From Corallibacter vietnamensis (GTDB taxonomy: Bacteria; Bacteroidota; Bacteroidia; Flavobacteriales; Flavobacteriaceae), in assembly GCF_039537875.1 (NCBI RefSeq), contig NZ_BAABBI010000005.1:44455-108454 (forward strand): 64,000 bases of DNA, in the 5' to 3' direction. Each line of letters opens with the position of its first letter. Position 1 is the stretch's first letter. The notes under the pieces were generated by a model. That model made no database searches. It had not been told where the DNA came from and worked only from the letters and a program-made list of their open reading frames with translations. Both the position numbers and the translations under genes were made by a program. Below are positions 1 to 7,880 of this stretch, one piece after another.

Positions 1-1413
1 TTCTTCTTTTAGTGTCATTGCTAAATGTAAGCGGTTACGCTCTCCTCCAGATAGTAATTTCACTTTTTTGTTTTGTTCACTTCCAGAGAAATTAAAACGA
101 CTTAAATACGCACGAGAATTGACTTGCTTTCCTCCCATCATCACCAATTCTTGCTCATCACTAAAGTTTTGCCAAATGGTTTTTTCAGGATCTATATTAG
201 AATGACTTTGGTCTACATAAGCAATTTTTGAAGTATCACCTACTACAAACTCACCTTTGTCTGGTGTTTCTTCACCCATTATCATTCTGAAAATTGTGGT
301 TTTACCTGCACCATTTGGCCCTATAACACCTACAATTCCTGCTTGAGGTAGATTGAAGTTTAAATCTTCGTATAATAACTTATCGCCATAACCTTTACTT
401 ACACCTTTTGCTTCAATAACATTGGTTCCTAAACGTGGTCCATTTGGTATGTAAATTTCAAGCTTTTCGTCAAGTTGTTTTTGGTCTTGACTCATTAATT
501 TATCGTAGTTCTTTAAACGCGCCTTTTGCTTGGTTTGACGTCCTTTTGCACCTTGACGCACCCATTCTAATTCGCGTTCTAATGTTTTTTGACGTTTTGA
601 AGCTGCTTTTCCTTCTTGAGCCATACGTTTAGACTTTTGGTCTAACCATGATGAATAATTCCCTTTCCAAGGAATACCTTCACCTCTATCGAGTTCTAAA
701 ATCCAACCTGCAACGTTATCCAAGAAATATCTATCGTGCGTTACAGCGATAACGGTTCCTTTATACTGCGCTAAATGATGCTCTAACCAATGTACCGATT
801 CTGCATCCAGGTGGTTGGTAGGCTCATCAAGAAGTAATACATCTGGTTCTTGTAGTAATAAACGACATAAAGCTACACGACGACGCTCACCACCAGAAAG
901 TACACCTATTTTTTTATCGCCATCAGGAGTACGCAACGCATCCATGGCAATTTCTAATTTGGTATCCAATTCCCAAGCATTGGAAGCATCTATTTGATCT
1001 TGTAATTCGGCTTGACGGTTCATAAGCTTTTCCATTTTTTCAGGATTGCTATACACTTCTTCCAAACCAAACATATCGTTTATTTTGTTGTATTCATCTA
1101 GAATAGCTACAGTTTCGGCAGCACCTTCTCGCACTACTTCCATCACTGTTTTTTCATCATCTAGTTGTGGTTCTTGCTCTAGATAACCAACAGAATATCC
1201 TGGTGAAAAAACCACATCGCCTTGATAGTTTTTATCAACGCCTGCAATAATCTTTAATAATGTAGATTTACCAGAACCGTTAAGACCTAAAATACCAATT
1301 TTAGCTCCGTAAAAGAAGCTTAAATAAATGTTTTTAAGCACTGGCGTATTAGCCGATTGAAATGTCTTGGTAACACCAGACATTGAAAAAATTACTTTTT
1401 TATCGTCGCTCAT
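1..1413 (-). CDS. ettA: Energy-dependent translational throttle protein EttA (ABC-F ATPase), 3' end cut by window
   Basis: ABC-F family ATPase that binds the ribosomal E site and gates the first translation cycle according to the ATP/ADP ratio. Reading from the ATG at 1413 gives 471 codons without a stop, reaching the window edge; the family is usually about 555-560 residues, so roughly 90 C-terminal residues are outside. Two ABC cassettes are visible: Walker A GLNGSGKST at residues 43-51, signature LSGGE at 172-176 and LLLDEPTNHLD at 193-203, then the linker arm with a basic patch (residues 260-300), second Walker A GPNGAGKT at about 366-373 and second signature LSGGERNRL near 454. There is no membrane domain, as expected for ABC-F. 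The small membrane protein gene lies just upstream on the same strand. Confidence 0.95.
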   Translation of the reverse strand, partial: MSDDKKVIFSMSGVTKTFQSANTPVLKNIYLSFFYGAKIGILGLNGSGKSTLLKIIAGVDKNYQGDVVFSPGYSVGYLEQEPQLDDEKTVMEVVREGAAETVAILDEYNKINDMFGLEEVYSNPEKMEKLMNRQAELQDQIDASNAWELDTKLEIAMDALRTPDGDKKIGVLSGGERRRVALCRLLLQEPDVLLLDEPTNHLDAESVHWLEHHLAQYKGTVIAVTHDRYFLDNVAGWILELDRGEGIPWKGNYSSWLDQKSKRMAQEGKAASKRQKTLERELEWVRQGAKGRQTKQKARLKNYDKLMSQDQKQLDEKLEIYIPNGPRLGTNVIEAKGVSKGYGDKLLYEDLNFNLPQAGIVGVIGPNGAGKTTIFRMIMGEETPDKGEFVVGDTSKIAYVDQSHSNIDPEKTIWQNFSDEQELVMMGGKQVNSRAYLSRFNFSGSEQNKKVKLLSGGERNRLHLAMTLKEE

Positions 1414-1415
1414 AA

Positions 1416-1598
1416 TTATACTCTTCCTTTTAATGCATTAAACACCCAAGCAATACAGAAAAAGCCAAAACCAACAGCAGCAAATCCCCAACCTGCAACA
1501 TCGTCATAGCGAAAAGCTCCTAGTCCTATTAAACCTAATCCTACAAAAATCATAATCCATGTGGCCCAAGCCAACACTGTATTTTTATTCATTGCCAT
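1416..1598 (-). CDS. Small two-helix membrane protein (CAL67264-type)
   Basis: A 60-residue protein with two hydrophobic segments (about residues 7-27 and 35-53) separated by a short RYDD-containing loop and ending in a basic tail. Its stop is 2 bases before the ettA start codon, so the two genes are probably co-transcribed. I recognise it as resembling the short flavobacterial membrane protein family named after CAL67264 of Gramella, but that is from memory of the pattern and no function is known. The ATG start gives a sensible first helix, and a second Met two codons later is an alternative. Confidence 0.75.
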   Translation of the reverse strand: MAMNKNTVLAWATWIMIFVGLGLIGLGAFRYDDVAGWGFAAVGFGFFCIAWVFNALKGRV

Positions 1599-1645
1599 TT
1601 CTTAATCTTTATTTTTAGTTAGCAAATACAAATATCGTGTTTTTA

Positions 1646-1677
1646 AAACAAAAAAGCATCACAAATGTGATGCTTTA
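1646..1677 (-). terminator. Intrinsic terminator after the pirin operon
   Basis: Arms AAGCATCACA (1654-1663) and TGTGATGCTT (1666-1675) pair perfectly; read on the minus strand the hairpin is followed by a U-rich tract. It lies about 20 bases beyond the stop codon of the pirin gene. Confidence 0.8.
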
Positions 1678-1698
1678 GCTTAATCATGTTTTAAACGA

Positions 1699-2424
1699 CT
1701 ATAGAGTAATCATAGGAACTTCAATAAATAACAATTCAGAATCTTGTTTTGTTTCTATTGAAAAGCTTTCGGTTTCTGAAACACCTATAGCGTCTCTTGT
1801 TTCAAGGTTTTGATCACCTATAATAATGTCTCCATAAATAGTCATTACGTAAACACCATGATTACTACTTTTTAGGTTATAGGTAAACGTTTCACCTTGA
1901 CTTAAATCAATGCGAGATAGTTTAGCATCTTGATGCATTTTTAAACTTCCGTCATGATTATCATCAATAGATGTCACCAAGGTTTGTAGTTTATTTTTCC
2001 TTTCAGAATCACTAAATGTTTTTTGGTCATAACGTGGTGAAACACCTTGTTTGTTAGGTATTACCCATATTTGAAACAAACTTAAATGCGAATCAACCGA
2101 ACCATTAATTTCGGAATGTTGCACACCAGTTCCTGCACTCATTACTTGCACTTCACCTGGTAATACAGATTGCCATTCGTTATGCATAGAATCGCGATGT
2201 TTAAGCTCGCCACTTAAAGGAATGGTGATAATTTCCATATTATCGTGCGGATGTGTTCCAAAACCCATTTTTGGTGCAATAACATCATCATTTAATACGC
2301 GTAACGCTCCAAAATGAATGCGCTCTGGATTAAACCAACCTGCAAAGCTAAATGAATGATTGGCTTGTAACCATCCGTGATTTGCAAATCCTCTTGTACC
2401 CGCTTTATGAACTATTGTTTTCAT
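1699..2424 (-). CDS. Pirin family protein (YhhW-like bicupin)
   Basis: A 241-residue two-cupin protein of the pirin/quercetinase-like family. The first cupin carries the metal-ligand set His58, His60, His103 and Glu105 (THPHDN and VQHSE motifs), matching the iron-binding site of E. coli YhhW and human pirin; the second cupin (about 150-235) lacks the ligands, as usual. Members can have quercetin 2,3-dioxygenase activity, but the natural substrate is generally unknown. It is the last gene of an operon with a MarR regulator, a GNAT protein and an NAD(P)H:FMN reductase, which suggests a redox or electrophile-stress role. The ATG start agrees with family N-termini. Confidence 0.9.
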   Translation of the reverse strand: MKTIVHKAGTRGFANHGWLQANHSFSFAGWFNPERIHFGALRVLNDDVIAPKMGFGTHPHDNMEIITIPLSGELKHRDSMHNEWQSVLPGEVQVMSAGTGVQHSEINGSVDSHLSLFQIWVIPNKQGVSPRYDQKTFSDSERKNKLQTLVTSIDDNHDGSLKMHQDAKLSRIDLSQGETFTYNLKSSNHGVYVMTIYGDIIIGDQNLETRDAIGVSETESFSIETKQDSELLFIEVPMITL

Positions 2425-2451
2425 TTTATTATCCTTTCTGGGTTTCCCCTT

Positions 2452-2889
2452 TTATCTTAATTTATCTAATAAATCACTTAATTGTGATGCTTCTTTTTCT
2501 GTGATATTTTTAAGCCAATCATCATTAAAATTGTCTGATATATCTTCTAAAAGTTTTAATCCTTCGCTGGTGATGGCAACTTGTACCACGCGTCTATCTG
2601 TTTCAGAAGGAATGCGCTCAATGAGTTGTTTTGCACAAAGCTTATCTGCCAATCGTGTGGCATTTGGCGCTCTGTCTATCATTCTTGATTTTACATCTTG
2701 CATTGTCAATGGTTTATCTGCACCACGTAAAATGCGTAAAATATTGTATTGTTGTGGTGACAACCCAAACTTTGCAAAAAATGTATTTTGTTTTCCAGTA
2801 ATCCAATTGGCTGTATACAAAATATTAATCAGCGCTTTTGTACGGTTATCCTTAAACGAGGAATTAACGTCTTTTGAAATATCTCCCAT
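2452..2889 (-). CDS. MarR family transcriptional regulator
   Basis: A 145-residue winged-helix regulator. The recognition region is about residues 60-92 (MQDVKSRM, ATRLADKL) and the wing is at about 92-107 with the typical S-E-T-D-R-R sequence of MarR proteins. Dimerisation helices occupy both ends. It sits third in an operon transcribed from 3715 to 1699, so it probably represses its own operon in response to a small ligand or oxidant. The likely operator is the pair of TTCC-WW-GG palindromic sites overlapping the promoter at 3730-3778. It has no obvious sensing cysteine cluster, and the ligand cannot be read from the sequence. Confidence 0.92.
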   Translation of the reverse strand: MGDISKDVNSSFKDNRTKALINILYTANWITGKQNTFFAKFGLSPQQYNILRILRGADKPLTMQDVKSRMIDRAPNATRLADKLCAKQLIERIPSETDRRVVQVAITSEGLKLLEDISDNFNDDWLKNITEKEASQLSDLLDKLR

Positions 2890-2894
2890 AGTTG

Positions 2895-3179
2895 TTAGGC
2901 TTTTACATCATTATAATCATCCGCTTTCTTTTTAAAAACAGCTGCTACATATGAACAAAGCGGTAAAATTTTTAATGATTTTTTTCTTGCAAATGCTACA
3001 GCTTCATCTACTAGTTTGTAACCAACGCCTTGACCTTTTAAGCTTGCGTCTACTTCGGTATGCTCTATAATAATCTTTTTTTCTTCTGCATAAACGTAAG
3101 TCATTTCAGCTATTCGTTTCGCATCTTGCTCTATGTAAAAAGCACCTTTTTTAGTATCGTCTTCTTGCTGGATGTTCAT
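2895..3179 (-). CDS. Short GNAT-type N-acetyltransferase (YidJ-like)
   Basis: A 94-residue protein with the condensed GNAT fold of the Acetyltransf_CG / YidJ group. The segment HTEVDASLKGQGVGYKLVDEA (about 42-62) contains the acetyl-CoA pyrophosphate loop, here as K-G-Q-G-V-G-Y, followed by the helix and a C-terminal strand LPLCSYVAAVF. Members of this family are small and usually of unknown substrate. The gene is 2 bases downstream of the FMN reductase and 5 bases upstream of marR, so it belongs to that operon. Confidence 0.85.
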   Translation of the reverse strand: MNIQQEDDTKKGAFYIEQDAKRIAEMTYVYAEEKKIIIEHTEVDASLKGQGVGYKLVDEAVAFARKKSLKILPLCSYVAAVFKKKADDYNDVKA

Positions 3180-3181
3180 AA

Positions 3182-3715
3182 CTATATTGCGTTTTGAAAT
3201 TTATCTACTTCAACTAATAATTGGTCGTTTAATTCCTTATTAGTAATCTGTCCTTCAGAAAAATTATTTCCGAATTGTGGTAAAGAAAACACGCCTACAA
3301 TATCTGCTTCATGTCTTGGAAAACGGTCTTGTGCAATGGTTAATACCGATTGTCCGCCTCTTGCTCCTGGTGATGTTGCCATAAGTAACATAGGTTTTCC
3401 TAAAAATGTTTTGGCTTCTATACGCGATATCCAATCAAATAGGTTTTTAAAAACTGAAGCATAAGCGCCATTGTGTTCTGCTAATGAAACAACCATACCA
3501 TCAGCTTCCTTTATTTTATTGAATAGCTTGTGAGCGTTTTCTGGTTGTCCGCCCATGCTTTTTTCTAAATCTGTACTGAATAGCGGCACATCAAAATCAT
3601 TTAAATCTAATACTTCTGCTTTGGCTCCTTCTACTAACCCTGAAGCATATGTTGCCAATTGTTTGTTGATTGATGTTGTACTGTTACTTCCTGCGAATGC
3701 TATAATATGTTTCAT
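3182..3715 (-). CDS. NAD(P)H-dependent FMN reductase-like oxidoreductase
   Basis: A 177-residue flavodoxin-fold protein of the FMN_red/NADPH-dependent oxidoreductase family. The FMN phosphate loop is GSNSTTSINKQLA (about 9-21), and the conserved ring-binding loops are SLAEHNGAYASVFKNLFDW (about 97-115) and SPGARGGQSVL (about 134-144). These enzymes reduce FMN, quinones or azo compounds with NAD(P)H. It is the first gene of the four-gene operon and starts 26 bases after a strong Bacteroidota-type -7 box, consistent with inducible quinone or electrophile defence under the downstream MarR regulator. Confidence 0.9.
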   Translation of the reverse strand: MKHIIAFAGSNSTTSINKQLATYASGLVEGAKAEVLDLNDFDVPLFSTDLEKSMGGQPENAHKLFNKIKEADGMVVSLAEHNGAYASVFKNLFDWISRIEAKTFLGKPMLLMATSPGARGGQSVLTIAQDRFPRHEADIVGVFSLPQFGNNFSEGQITNKELNDQLLVEVDKFQNAI

Positions 3716-3729
3716 GTGTGATTGTTTTT

Positions 3730-3778
3730 ATTTTCCATGGCAAATATATGATAAAATATTTTATTTTCCAAGGAAACT
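3730..3778 (-). promoter_or_regulatory. Promoter with paired palindromic operators for the FMN reductase-GNAT-MarR-pirin operon
   Basis: On the minus strand TTG (plus 3771-3769) is followed after exactly 20 bases by TATATTTG (plus 3748-3741), a perfect TAnnTTTG -7 element. Two similar sites overlap these boxes: ATTTTCCATGGCAAAT at 3730-3745 and ATTTTCCAAGGAAACT at 3763-3778, starting 33 bp apart (three helical turns). Between them is the palindrome ATAAAATATTTTAT (3751-3764). A repressor bound here would block the polymerase; the MarR protein of the operon is the natural candidate. Confidence 0.7.
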
Positions 3779-3870
3779 ATTTACATGGTAATATTTTTAA
3801 CATAGCTTTTACATTACAACGTTTTCGTAGCAAGGTTAAGTTTTGTATTTTTAGCCTGCATTAACAACTT

Positions 3871-3957
3871 GCGTTAGGGGTTGCAGCGGCATCCTCCCTT
3901 TTTTTTAGGGAGATATAGCGAAAAACCCGACCACGCTATTGCGTGGTAACGCCCTAA
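3871..3957 (+). ncRNA. Predicted three-way-junction structured RNA element in the acyl-CoA carboxylase leader
   Basis: Three mutually compatible stems can be drawn by eye. P1 pairs TTAGGG (3874-3879) with CCCTAA (3952-3957) and continues as GTT (3880-3882) with AAC (3948-3950) past a bulged G. P2 pairs CTCCCT (3894-3899) with AGGGAG (3907-3912) around a U-rich loop. P3 pairs CCACGC (3931-3936) with GCGTGG (3941-3946), loop TATT. The single-stranded parts GCAGCGGCATC and ATATAGCGAAAAACCCGA look conserved-motif-like. It ends 17 bases before the carboxylase ATG. It resembles a repetitive intergenic element I associate with Flavobacteriaceae, but I cannot confirm a family name. Confidence 0.55.
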
Positions 3958-3974
3958 TTAACTATAAACATCTG

Positions 3975-5618
3975 ATGGACTTAAACTTCAACAAAAACGA
4001 AGATCATAATAAATTATTAGTTTCTGAACTTAAGAAACGACTTGCAAAAGTAAAACTTGGCGGTGGCGAAAAACGTATTGAAAAACATCACGCTAAAGGA
4101 AAAATGACTGCTAGAGAACGTATTGATTATTTACTTGATGATAAAGCCAAAAGTATTGAAATTGGCGCTTTTGCAGGTGATGACATGTATAAAGAACATG
4201 GTGGTTGTCCGTCTGGTGGTGTTGTGGTAAAAATTGGCTACATAAAAGGGAAACAATGTATTGTAGTGGCAAATGATGCGACTGTAAAAGCTGGTGCGTG
4301 GTTTCCTATAACTGGAAAAAAGAATTTGCGCGCACAAGAGCTTGCGATTGAAAACAAATTACCAATTATTTACCTTGTGGATTCGGCTGGTGTGTATTTG
4401 CCAATGCAAGACGAGATTTTCCCTGATAAGGAGCATTTTGGTCGCATTTTTAGAAACAATGCTGTAATGAGTAGTATGGGCATTACACAAATTGCTGCTG
4501 TAATGGGTAGTTGTGTTGCTGGTGGTGCTTACTTACCTATTATGAGTGACGAAGCGCTTATTGTGGACAAAACTGGAAGTATCTTTCTTGCTGGTAGTTA
4601 TTTGGTAAAAGCGGCTATTGGAGAAAGTATTGACAACGAAACGCTTGGTGGCGCAACAACACATAGTGAAATTAGTGGTGTGACAGATTACAAGGCTAAA
4701 GATGATAAAGATGCGTTGGATAAAATAAAAAATATTGTTGATAAGATAGGTGATTTTGACAAGGCTGGTTTTAATCGAACTGCTGCGAAAAAACCTAAAG
4801 AAAATCCTCAAGATATTTATGGTATTTTACCAAAAAGTCGTGCCGATCAATACGATATGTACGAGATTATAAAACGTCTTGTAGATAATAGTGAGTTTGA
4901 AGAATATAAAGCGGGTTACGGACAAACCATTATTACGTGTTATGCCAGAATTGATGGTTGGGCAGTTGGTATTGTTGCTAATCAGCGTCATATAGTAAAA
5001 ACCACAGGTGCTAAAACCAAACCTGCCGAAATGCAGTTTGGTGGTGTGATTTACAATGATTCTGCAGACAAAGCCACGCGTTTTATTGCCAATTGTAACC
5101 AGAAGAAGATTCCATTAGTATTTTTACAAGATGTTACCGGTTTTATGGTAGGTAGTAAGAGTGAGCATTCTGGAATTATAAAAGATGGCGCTAAAATGGT
5201 AAACGCTGTGAGTAATAGTGTGGTGCCAAAATTTACCGTTGTAGTTGGTAATAGTTATGGTGCTGGTAATTATGCTATGTGTGGTAAGGCTTACGACCCA
5301 AGACTTATTTTTGCATGGCCTAGTGCTGAACTAGCTGTAATGAGTGGAAATAGTGCTGCTAAAGTATTACTGCAAATAGAAAAAGCCTCATTAGAGAAAC
5401 AAGGTGAAAAATTCACCAAAGAGAAAGAAGACGAACTTTACAACAAAATAAAAGCGCGTTACGACAACCAAGTATCGCCTTACTATGCTGCTGCCAGATT
5501 ATGGACCGATGCAGTTATTGATCCGTTAGACACCAGAACCTGGATTAGTATGGGTATTGAAGCCGCTAACCACGCTCCTATTGAAAAACCTTTTAATTTG
5601 GGTGTGTTGCAGGTTTAA
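3975..5618 (+). CDS. Acyl-CoA carboxylase beta subunit (carboxyltransferase; methylcrotonyl-CoA carboxylase-like)
   Basis: A 547-residue carboxyltransferase that moves CO2 from carboxybiotin to an acyl-CoA. The N-terminal half has SAGVYLPMQDEIFPDKEHFGR (about 137-158) and GSCVAGGAYLP (about 178-188), the acyl-CoA site, and the C-terminal half has GFMVGSKSEHSGIIKDGAKM and GNSYGAGNYAMCGKAYDPR, the biotin side. The QDE(I/V)FPD block is typical of methylcrotonyl/geranyl-CoA carboxylases rather than propionyl-CoA ones. I chose the ATG at 3975: an in-frame TTG at 3939 would place 12 extra residues inside the structured RNA element. No biotin carboxylase or biotin carrier gene is adjacent, so its partner must be elsewhere. 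Confidence 0.9.
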   Translation: MDLNFNKNEDHNKLLVSELKKRLAKVKLGGGEKRIEKHHAKGKMTARERIDYLLDDKAKSIEIGAFAGDDMYKEHGGCPSGGVVVKIGYIKGKQCIVVANDATVKAGAWFPITGKKNLRAQELAIENKLPIIYLVDSAGVYLPMQDEIFPDKEHFGRIFRNNAVMSSMGITQIAAVMGSCVAGGAYLPIMSDEALIVDKTGSIFLAGSYLVKAAIGESIDNETLGGATTHSEISGVTDYKAKDDKDALDKIKNIVDKIGDFDKAGFNRTAAKKPKENPQDIYGILPKSRADQYDMYEIIKRLVDNSEFEEYKAGYGQTIITCYARIDGWAVGIVANQRHIVKTTGAKTKPAEMQFGGVIYNDSADKATRFIANCNQKKIPLVFLQDVTGFMVGSKSEHSGIIKDGAKMVNAVSNSVVPKFTVVVGNSYGAGNYAMCGKAYDPRLIFAWPSAELAVMSGNSAAKVLLQIEKASLEKQGEKFTKEKEDELYNKIKARYDNQVSPYYAAARLWTDAVIDPLDTRTWISMGIEAANHAPIEKPFNLGVLQV

Positions 5619-5639
5619 TTTAATGTACTTTGCTTTCTT

Positions 5640-6182
5640 ATGAAAAATTTATTTTTGATTTTGTTCGTTTTATTTGCCTTTTCATGTAAGTCTACTAAAA
5701 GTAATACAAAAAAGAACACCAAAGATTATACGCTAGCTGATATTAAAAACAGCTCATCACTAATACAAGTGGGCGAATTAAAAAAACACGAACTTGCTAC
5801 TTTTAAAAAGTATTTAAAAGAGACTTTCAATAAAGATTTAGATAGTTTAAAATATTTAACCATATCGTATTTAAAGTCTAAGAACAAGTGTTGGTATGAT
5901 AATTATAGCGGAATAGAAAAAAAATCTAACATAAAGCGTATAAATAAATATAAATCAGAAATGAATTCTGATTTATTAATGGCTCATTATGACTATGGTT
6001 ATACGTCATTTTATAGCCATTATGATAAAAGTAAAATTATATCAACGTTATTTGATAAGGGCAAAGAATCATGTGATTTTATGCTAACAATAAATAGCGA
6101 TGGAGTCTATTTATTTAAAACAAGTCATTTTTATACAGATGTAGCAAATGCTTTTACAAATGAATTAAAATCTTATGAATAA
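5640..6182 (+). CDS. Hypothetical lipoprotein, first gene of a three-gene secreted-protein operon
   Basis: A 180-residue protein with a lipoprotein signal: a Lys-containing start, a hydrophobic core and lipobox AFSC with the lipidated Cys at residue 16, followed by a Lys/Thr/Asn-rich linker. The rest is soluble, rich in Lys, Tyr and Ser, with no motif I recognise. Its 3' end overlaps the start of the next gene by 8 bases, and the carboxylase ends 21 bases upstream, so it may share that transcript. The partner genes encode two related exported proteins, suggesting a surface or periplasmic set. Function unknown. Confidence 0.75.
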   Translation: MKNLFLILFVLFAFSCKSTKSNTKKNTKDYTLADIKNSSSLIQVGELKKHELATFKKYLKETFNKDLDSLKYLTISYLKSKNKCWYDNYSGIEKKSNIKRINKYKSEMNSDLLMAHYDYGYTSFYSHYDKSKIISTLFDKGKESCDFMLTINSDGVYLFKTSHFYTDVANAFTNELKSYE

Positions 6183-6972
6183 AATTCAACTGTTGCTTTT
6201 TAGCATATTTTTTTTCTCTTATGTGAGTTATAGCCAAACATACAGCTCTATAGTTAAACCTAGATTCAGTTTTATTGATGAAAGTCGTACTTTAAATCCA
6301 GATTTGGATTACTTAAATGCTTCAAATTACGAATACGAAAACATGATAAAATATTATCAACGTATTGTTTTTTGTACTATTTATGATGATACACTTTATA
6401 ACTATAAACTCATGCAATGGAGTACTGATATTGTTATATACCTAGATAAAAACTTACCTAAAAGTGTTGCTAACGGTTTTTATGATTTTATATCAAAATC
6501 TAATATAAATAGTGTAAATAATTTAAACATTAGCTTTACAAAAAAAGTAAGCGAAGCTAATTATATAATTAAAATGACTCCCAAAATGGTTAATGGCTAT
6601 GATAAAGATTTTGAATTTGACTCTGAAGAAGAAAGAAAAAATAGCTTTTTAACAGGAGGCACTTATGAATTATCAACCGATCAAAACAATAAATTTTATA
6701 GCGCAGTACTTGAAATGAGTTTTAAACTAAAAAAAACAGATGATCAGTTTCTAAAACAATTAAAACAGCTTTTCTTTAAAAGCCTAGGTAACTTTGTAGC
6801 TGACAATTATAAAGATACTGATAGCCTGTTACACAAGGCTTACATAAACTCTGATACTATTTCTGAATTTGATATGAACATACTAAAAATTCATTACGGA
6901 ATTATTTACGAGCAAATAATTAACGGTAGTAAATTTAGATCTCTTGTCAAACTAGCAAACTCAAACAAATGA
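6175..6972 (+). CDS. Hypothetical exported protein, degenerate metzincin/DUF2927-like
   Basis: A 265-residue protein with a signal peptide (about 1-20, ending in S-Y-S-Q). Its core follows the order seen in small metzincin-like proteins: a W-S-T-D-I-V-I-Y-L strand (about 82-90), a helix, an S-E-A-N-Y-I-I strand, then F-F-K-S-L-G-N-F in the position of the zinc helix, and finally I-S-E-F-D-M-N-I-L-K-I-H-Y-G like the matrixin D-x-x-x-I-x-x-L-Y-G ending. No HExxH is present, so no zinc site is expected. It is paralogous to the next gene, which starts 4 bases before this stop (ATGA overlap). The family assignment is tentative. Confidence 0.65.
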   Translation: MNKIQLLLFSIFFFSYVSYSQTYSSIVKPRFSFIDESRTLNPDLDYLNASNYEYENMIKYYQRIVFCTIYDDTLYNYKLMQWSTDIVIYLDKNLPKSVANGFYDFISKSNINSVNNLNISFTKKVSEANYIIKMTPKMVNGYDKDFEFDSEEERKNSFLTGGTYELSTDQNNKFYSAVLEMSFKLKKTDDQFLKQLKQLFFKSLGNFVADNYKDTDSLLHKAYINSDTISEFDMNILKIHYGIIYEQIINGSKFRSLVKLANSNK

Positions 6973-7847
6973 AAAAACTAGCATTATTTATTACGTTTTT
7001 AGTATTTGCAATTCAAACACAAGCGCAACACACAATTACAAAACAAGTTACTAAAACTTATATGTCTCTAAAAAGCTATAAGTTAAAATATAAGGACAAG
7101 CCTTTAACAAAAACAGACTCTTTAAACTTTCGCTTTCACAACAATGACACCTTGGTATTAGTAACAAACTATGAATTACCTAAAGGAGTAAGTGTTCCTT
7201 ACGAATACAAAGATTCAACATTTCTTAGCTTATATAAAAAAGTAGCCTTCAGAACAAATGGAGTAGATTCAACAGATAAAAAACAAACAATGCGCTATTG
7301 GAAAGAACCTATAAAAATTTATTTCTCTAATAGTGTTTCAAAAAAAACTAAAAAGAGTTTTATGTCTTTTGCTGAAACTATAGCAAATAAGGTTGATTCA
7401 TTAAGCATATCTGAAGTAAAAAAAGTAGAAGAATCTAATTATGTTATTTACTATTTAGGCGATTATGATTATGAACCAAGACTAACAAATCAAAACGATT
7501 ATTATTTAAGCTGGAACAAAAAACAACAAATATATAAATGTGGTCTAAGAATAGATACCAAAGCGCTTTTTAATGAATCTTTAATACAATACAAGTTGAG
7601 AGAACTGTTTATAGGAACACTTGGTCATTTTTATTTATCAAATGATTTTAGTTGTGATAGTTATTTATCTAATTGCTATTCTAAAAACAAAAAATTAACA
7701 CCTTTGGATATGGAGATTATAAAATACCATTATTCATATGGAATTTGTAAAGGTTCAAATTTAGAAGCGTTTGAAAAACAACACGAGCGTGCTAAAAAAT
7801 CTCTTAAAAATGAAAACAGCAAAATGCGGTTCTTTCATGAGTTTTGA
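6969..7847 (+). CDS. Hypothetical exported protein, paralogue of the preceding gene
   Basis: A 292-residue protein with a signal peptide (about 1-20, ending in T-Q-A-Q). It repeats the plan of its upstream neighbour: R-Y-W-K-E-P-I-K-I-Y-F (about 114-124), E-E-S-N-Y-V-I-Y-Y, then F-I-G-T-L-G-H-F-Y-L-S-N-D where a matrixin would carry HExxHxxGxxH, and L-T-P-L-D-M-E-I-I-K-Y-H-Y. Only one of the histidines survives and the catalytic Glu is absent, so it is best read as a metzincin-like fold without catalysis. The 4-base overlap with the upstream gene implies translational coupling, and a bidirectional terminator follows directly. Confidence 0.65.
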   Translation: MKKLALFITFLVFAIQTQAQHTITKQVTKTYMSLKSYKLKYKDKPLTKTDSLNFRFHNNDTLVLVTNYELPKGVSVPYEYKDSTFLSLYKKVAFRTNGVDSTDKKQTMRYWKEPIKIYFSNSVSKKTKKSFMSFAETIANKVDSLSISEVKKVEESNYVIYYLGDYDYEPRLTNQNDYYLSWNKKQQIYKCGLRIDTKALFNESLIQYKLRELFIGTLGHFYLSNDFSCDSYLSNCYSKNKKLTPLDMEIIKYHYSYGICKGSNLEAFEKQHERAKKSLKNENSKMRFFHEF

Positions 7848-7854
7848 TAAAAAA

Positions 7855-7880
7855 AGCGACCAAATTGGTCGCTTTTTTTA
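7855..7880. terminator. Bidirectional intrinsic terminator between convergent genes
   Basis: AGCGACCAA (7855-7863) pairs with TTGGTCGCT (7865-7873), with an A tract before and a T tract after, so it can serve both strands. The stop codon of the minus-strand gene lies in the T tract. Confidence 0.85.

Noticed and set aside
2501..2935. 144-codon plus-strand frame antisense to marR
   Set aside because: It overlaps well-supported minus-strand genes entirely and lacks any recognisable domain, so it is a shadow frame.
3939..3974. Twelve-residue N-terminal extension of the carboxylase from a TTG at 3939
   Set aside because: It lies within stem P3 of the structured RNA element, whereas the ATG at 3975 matches the family start.
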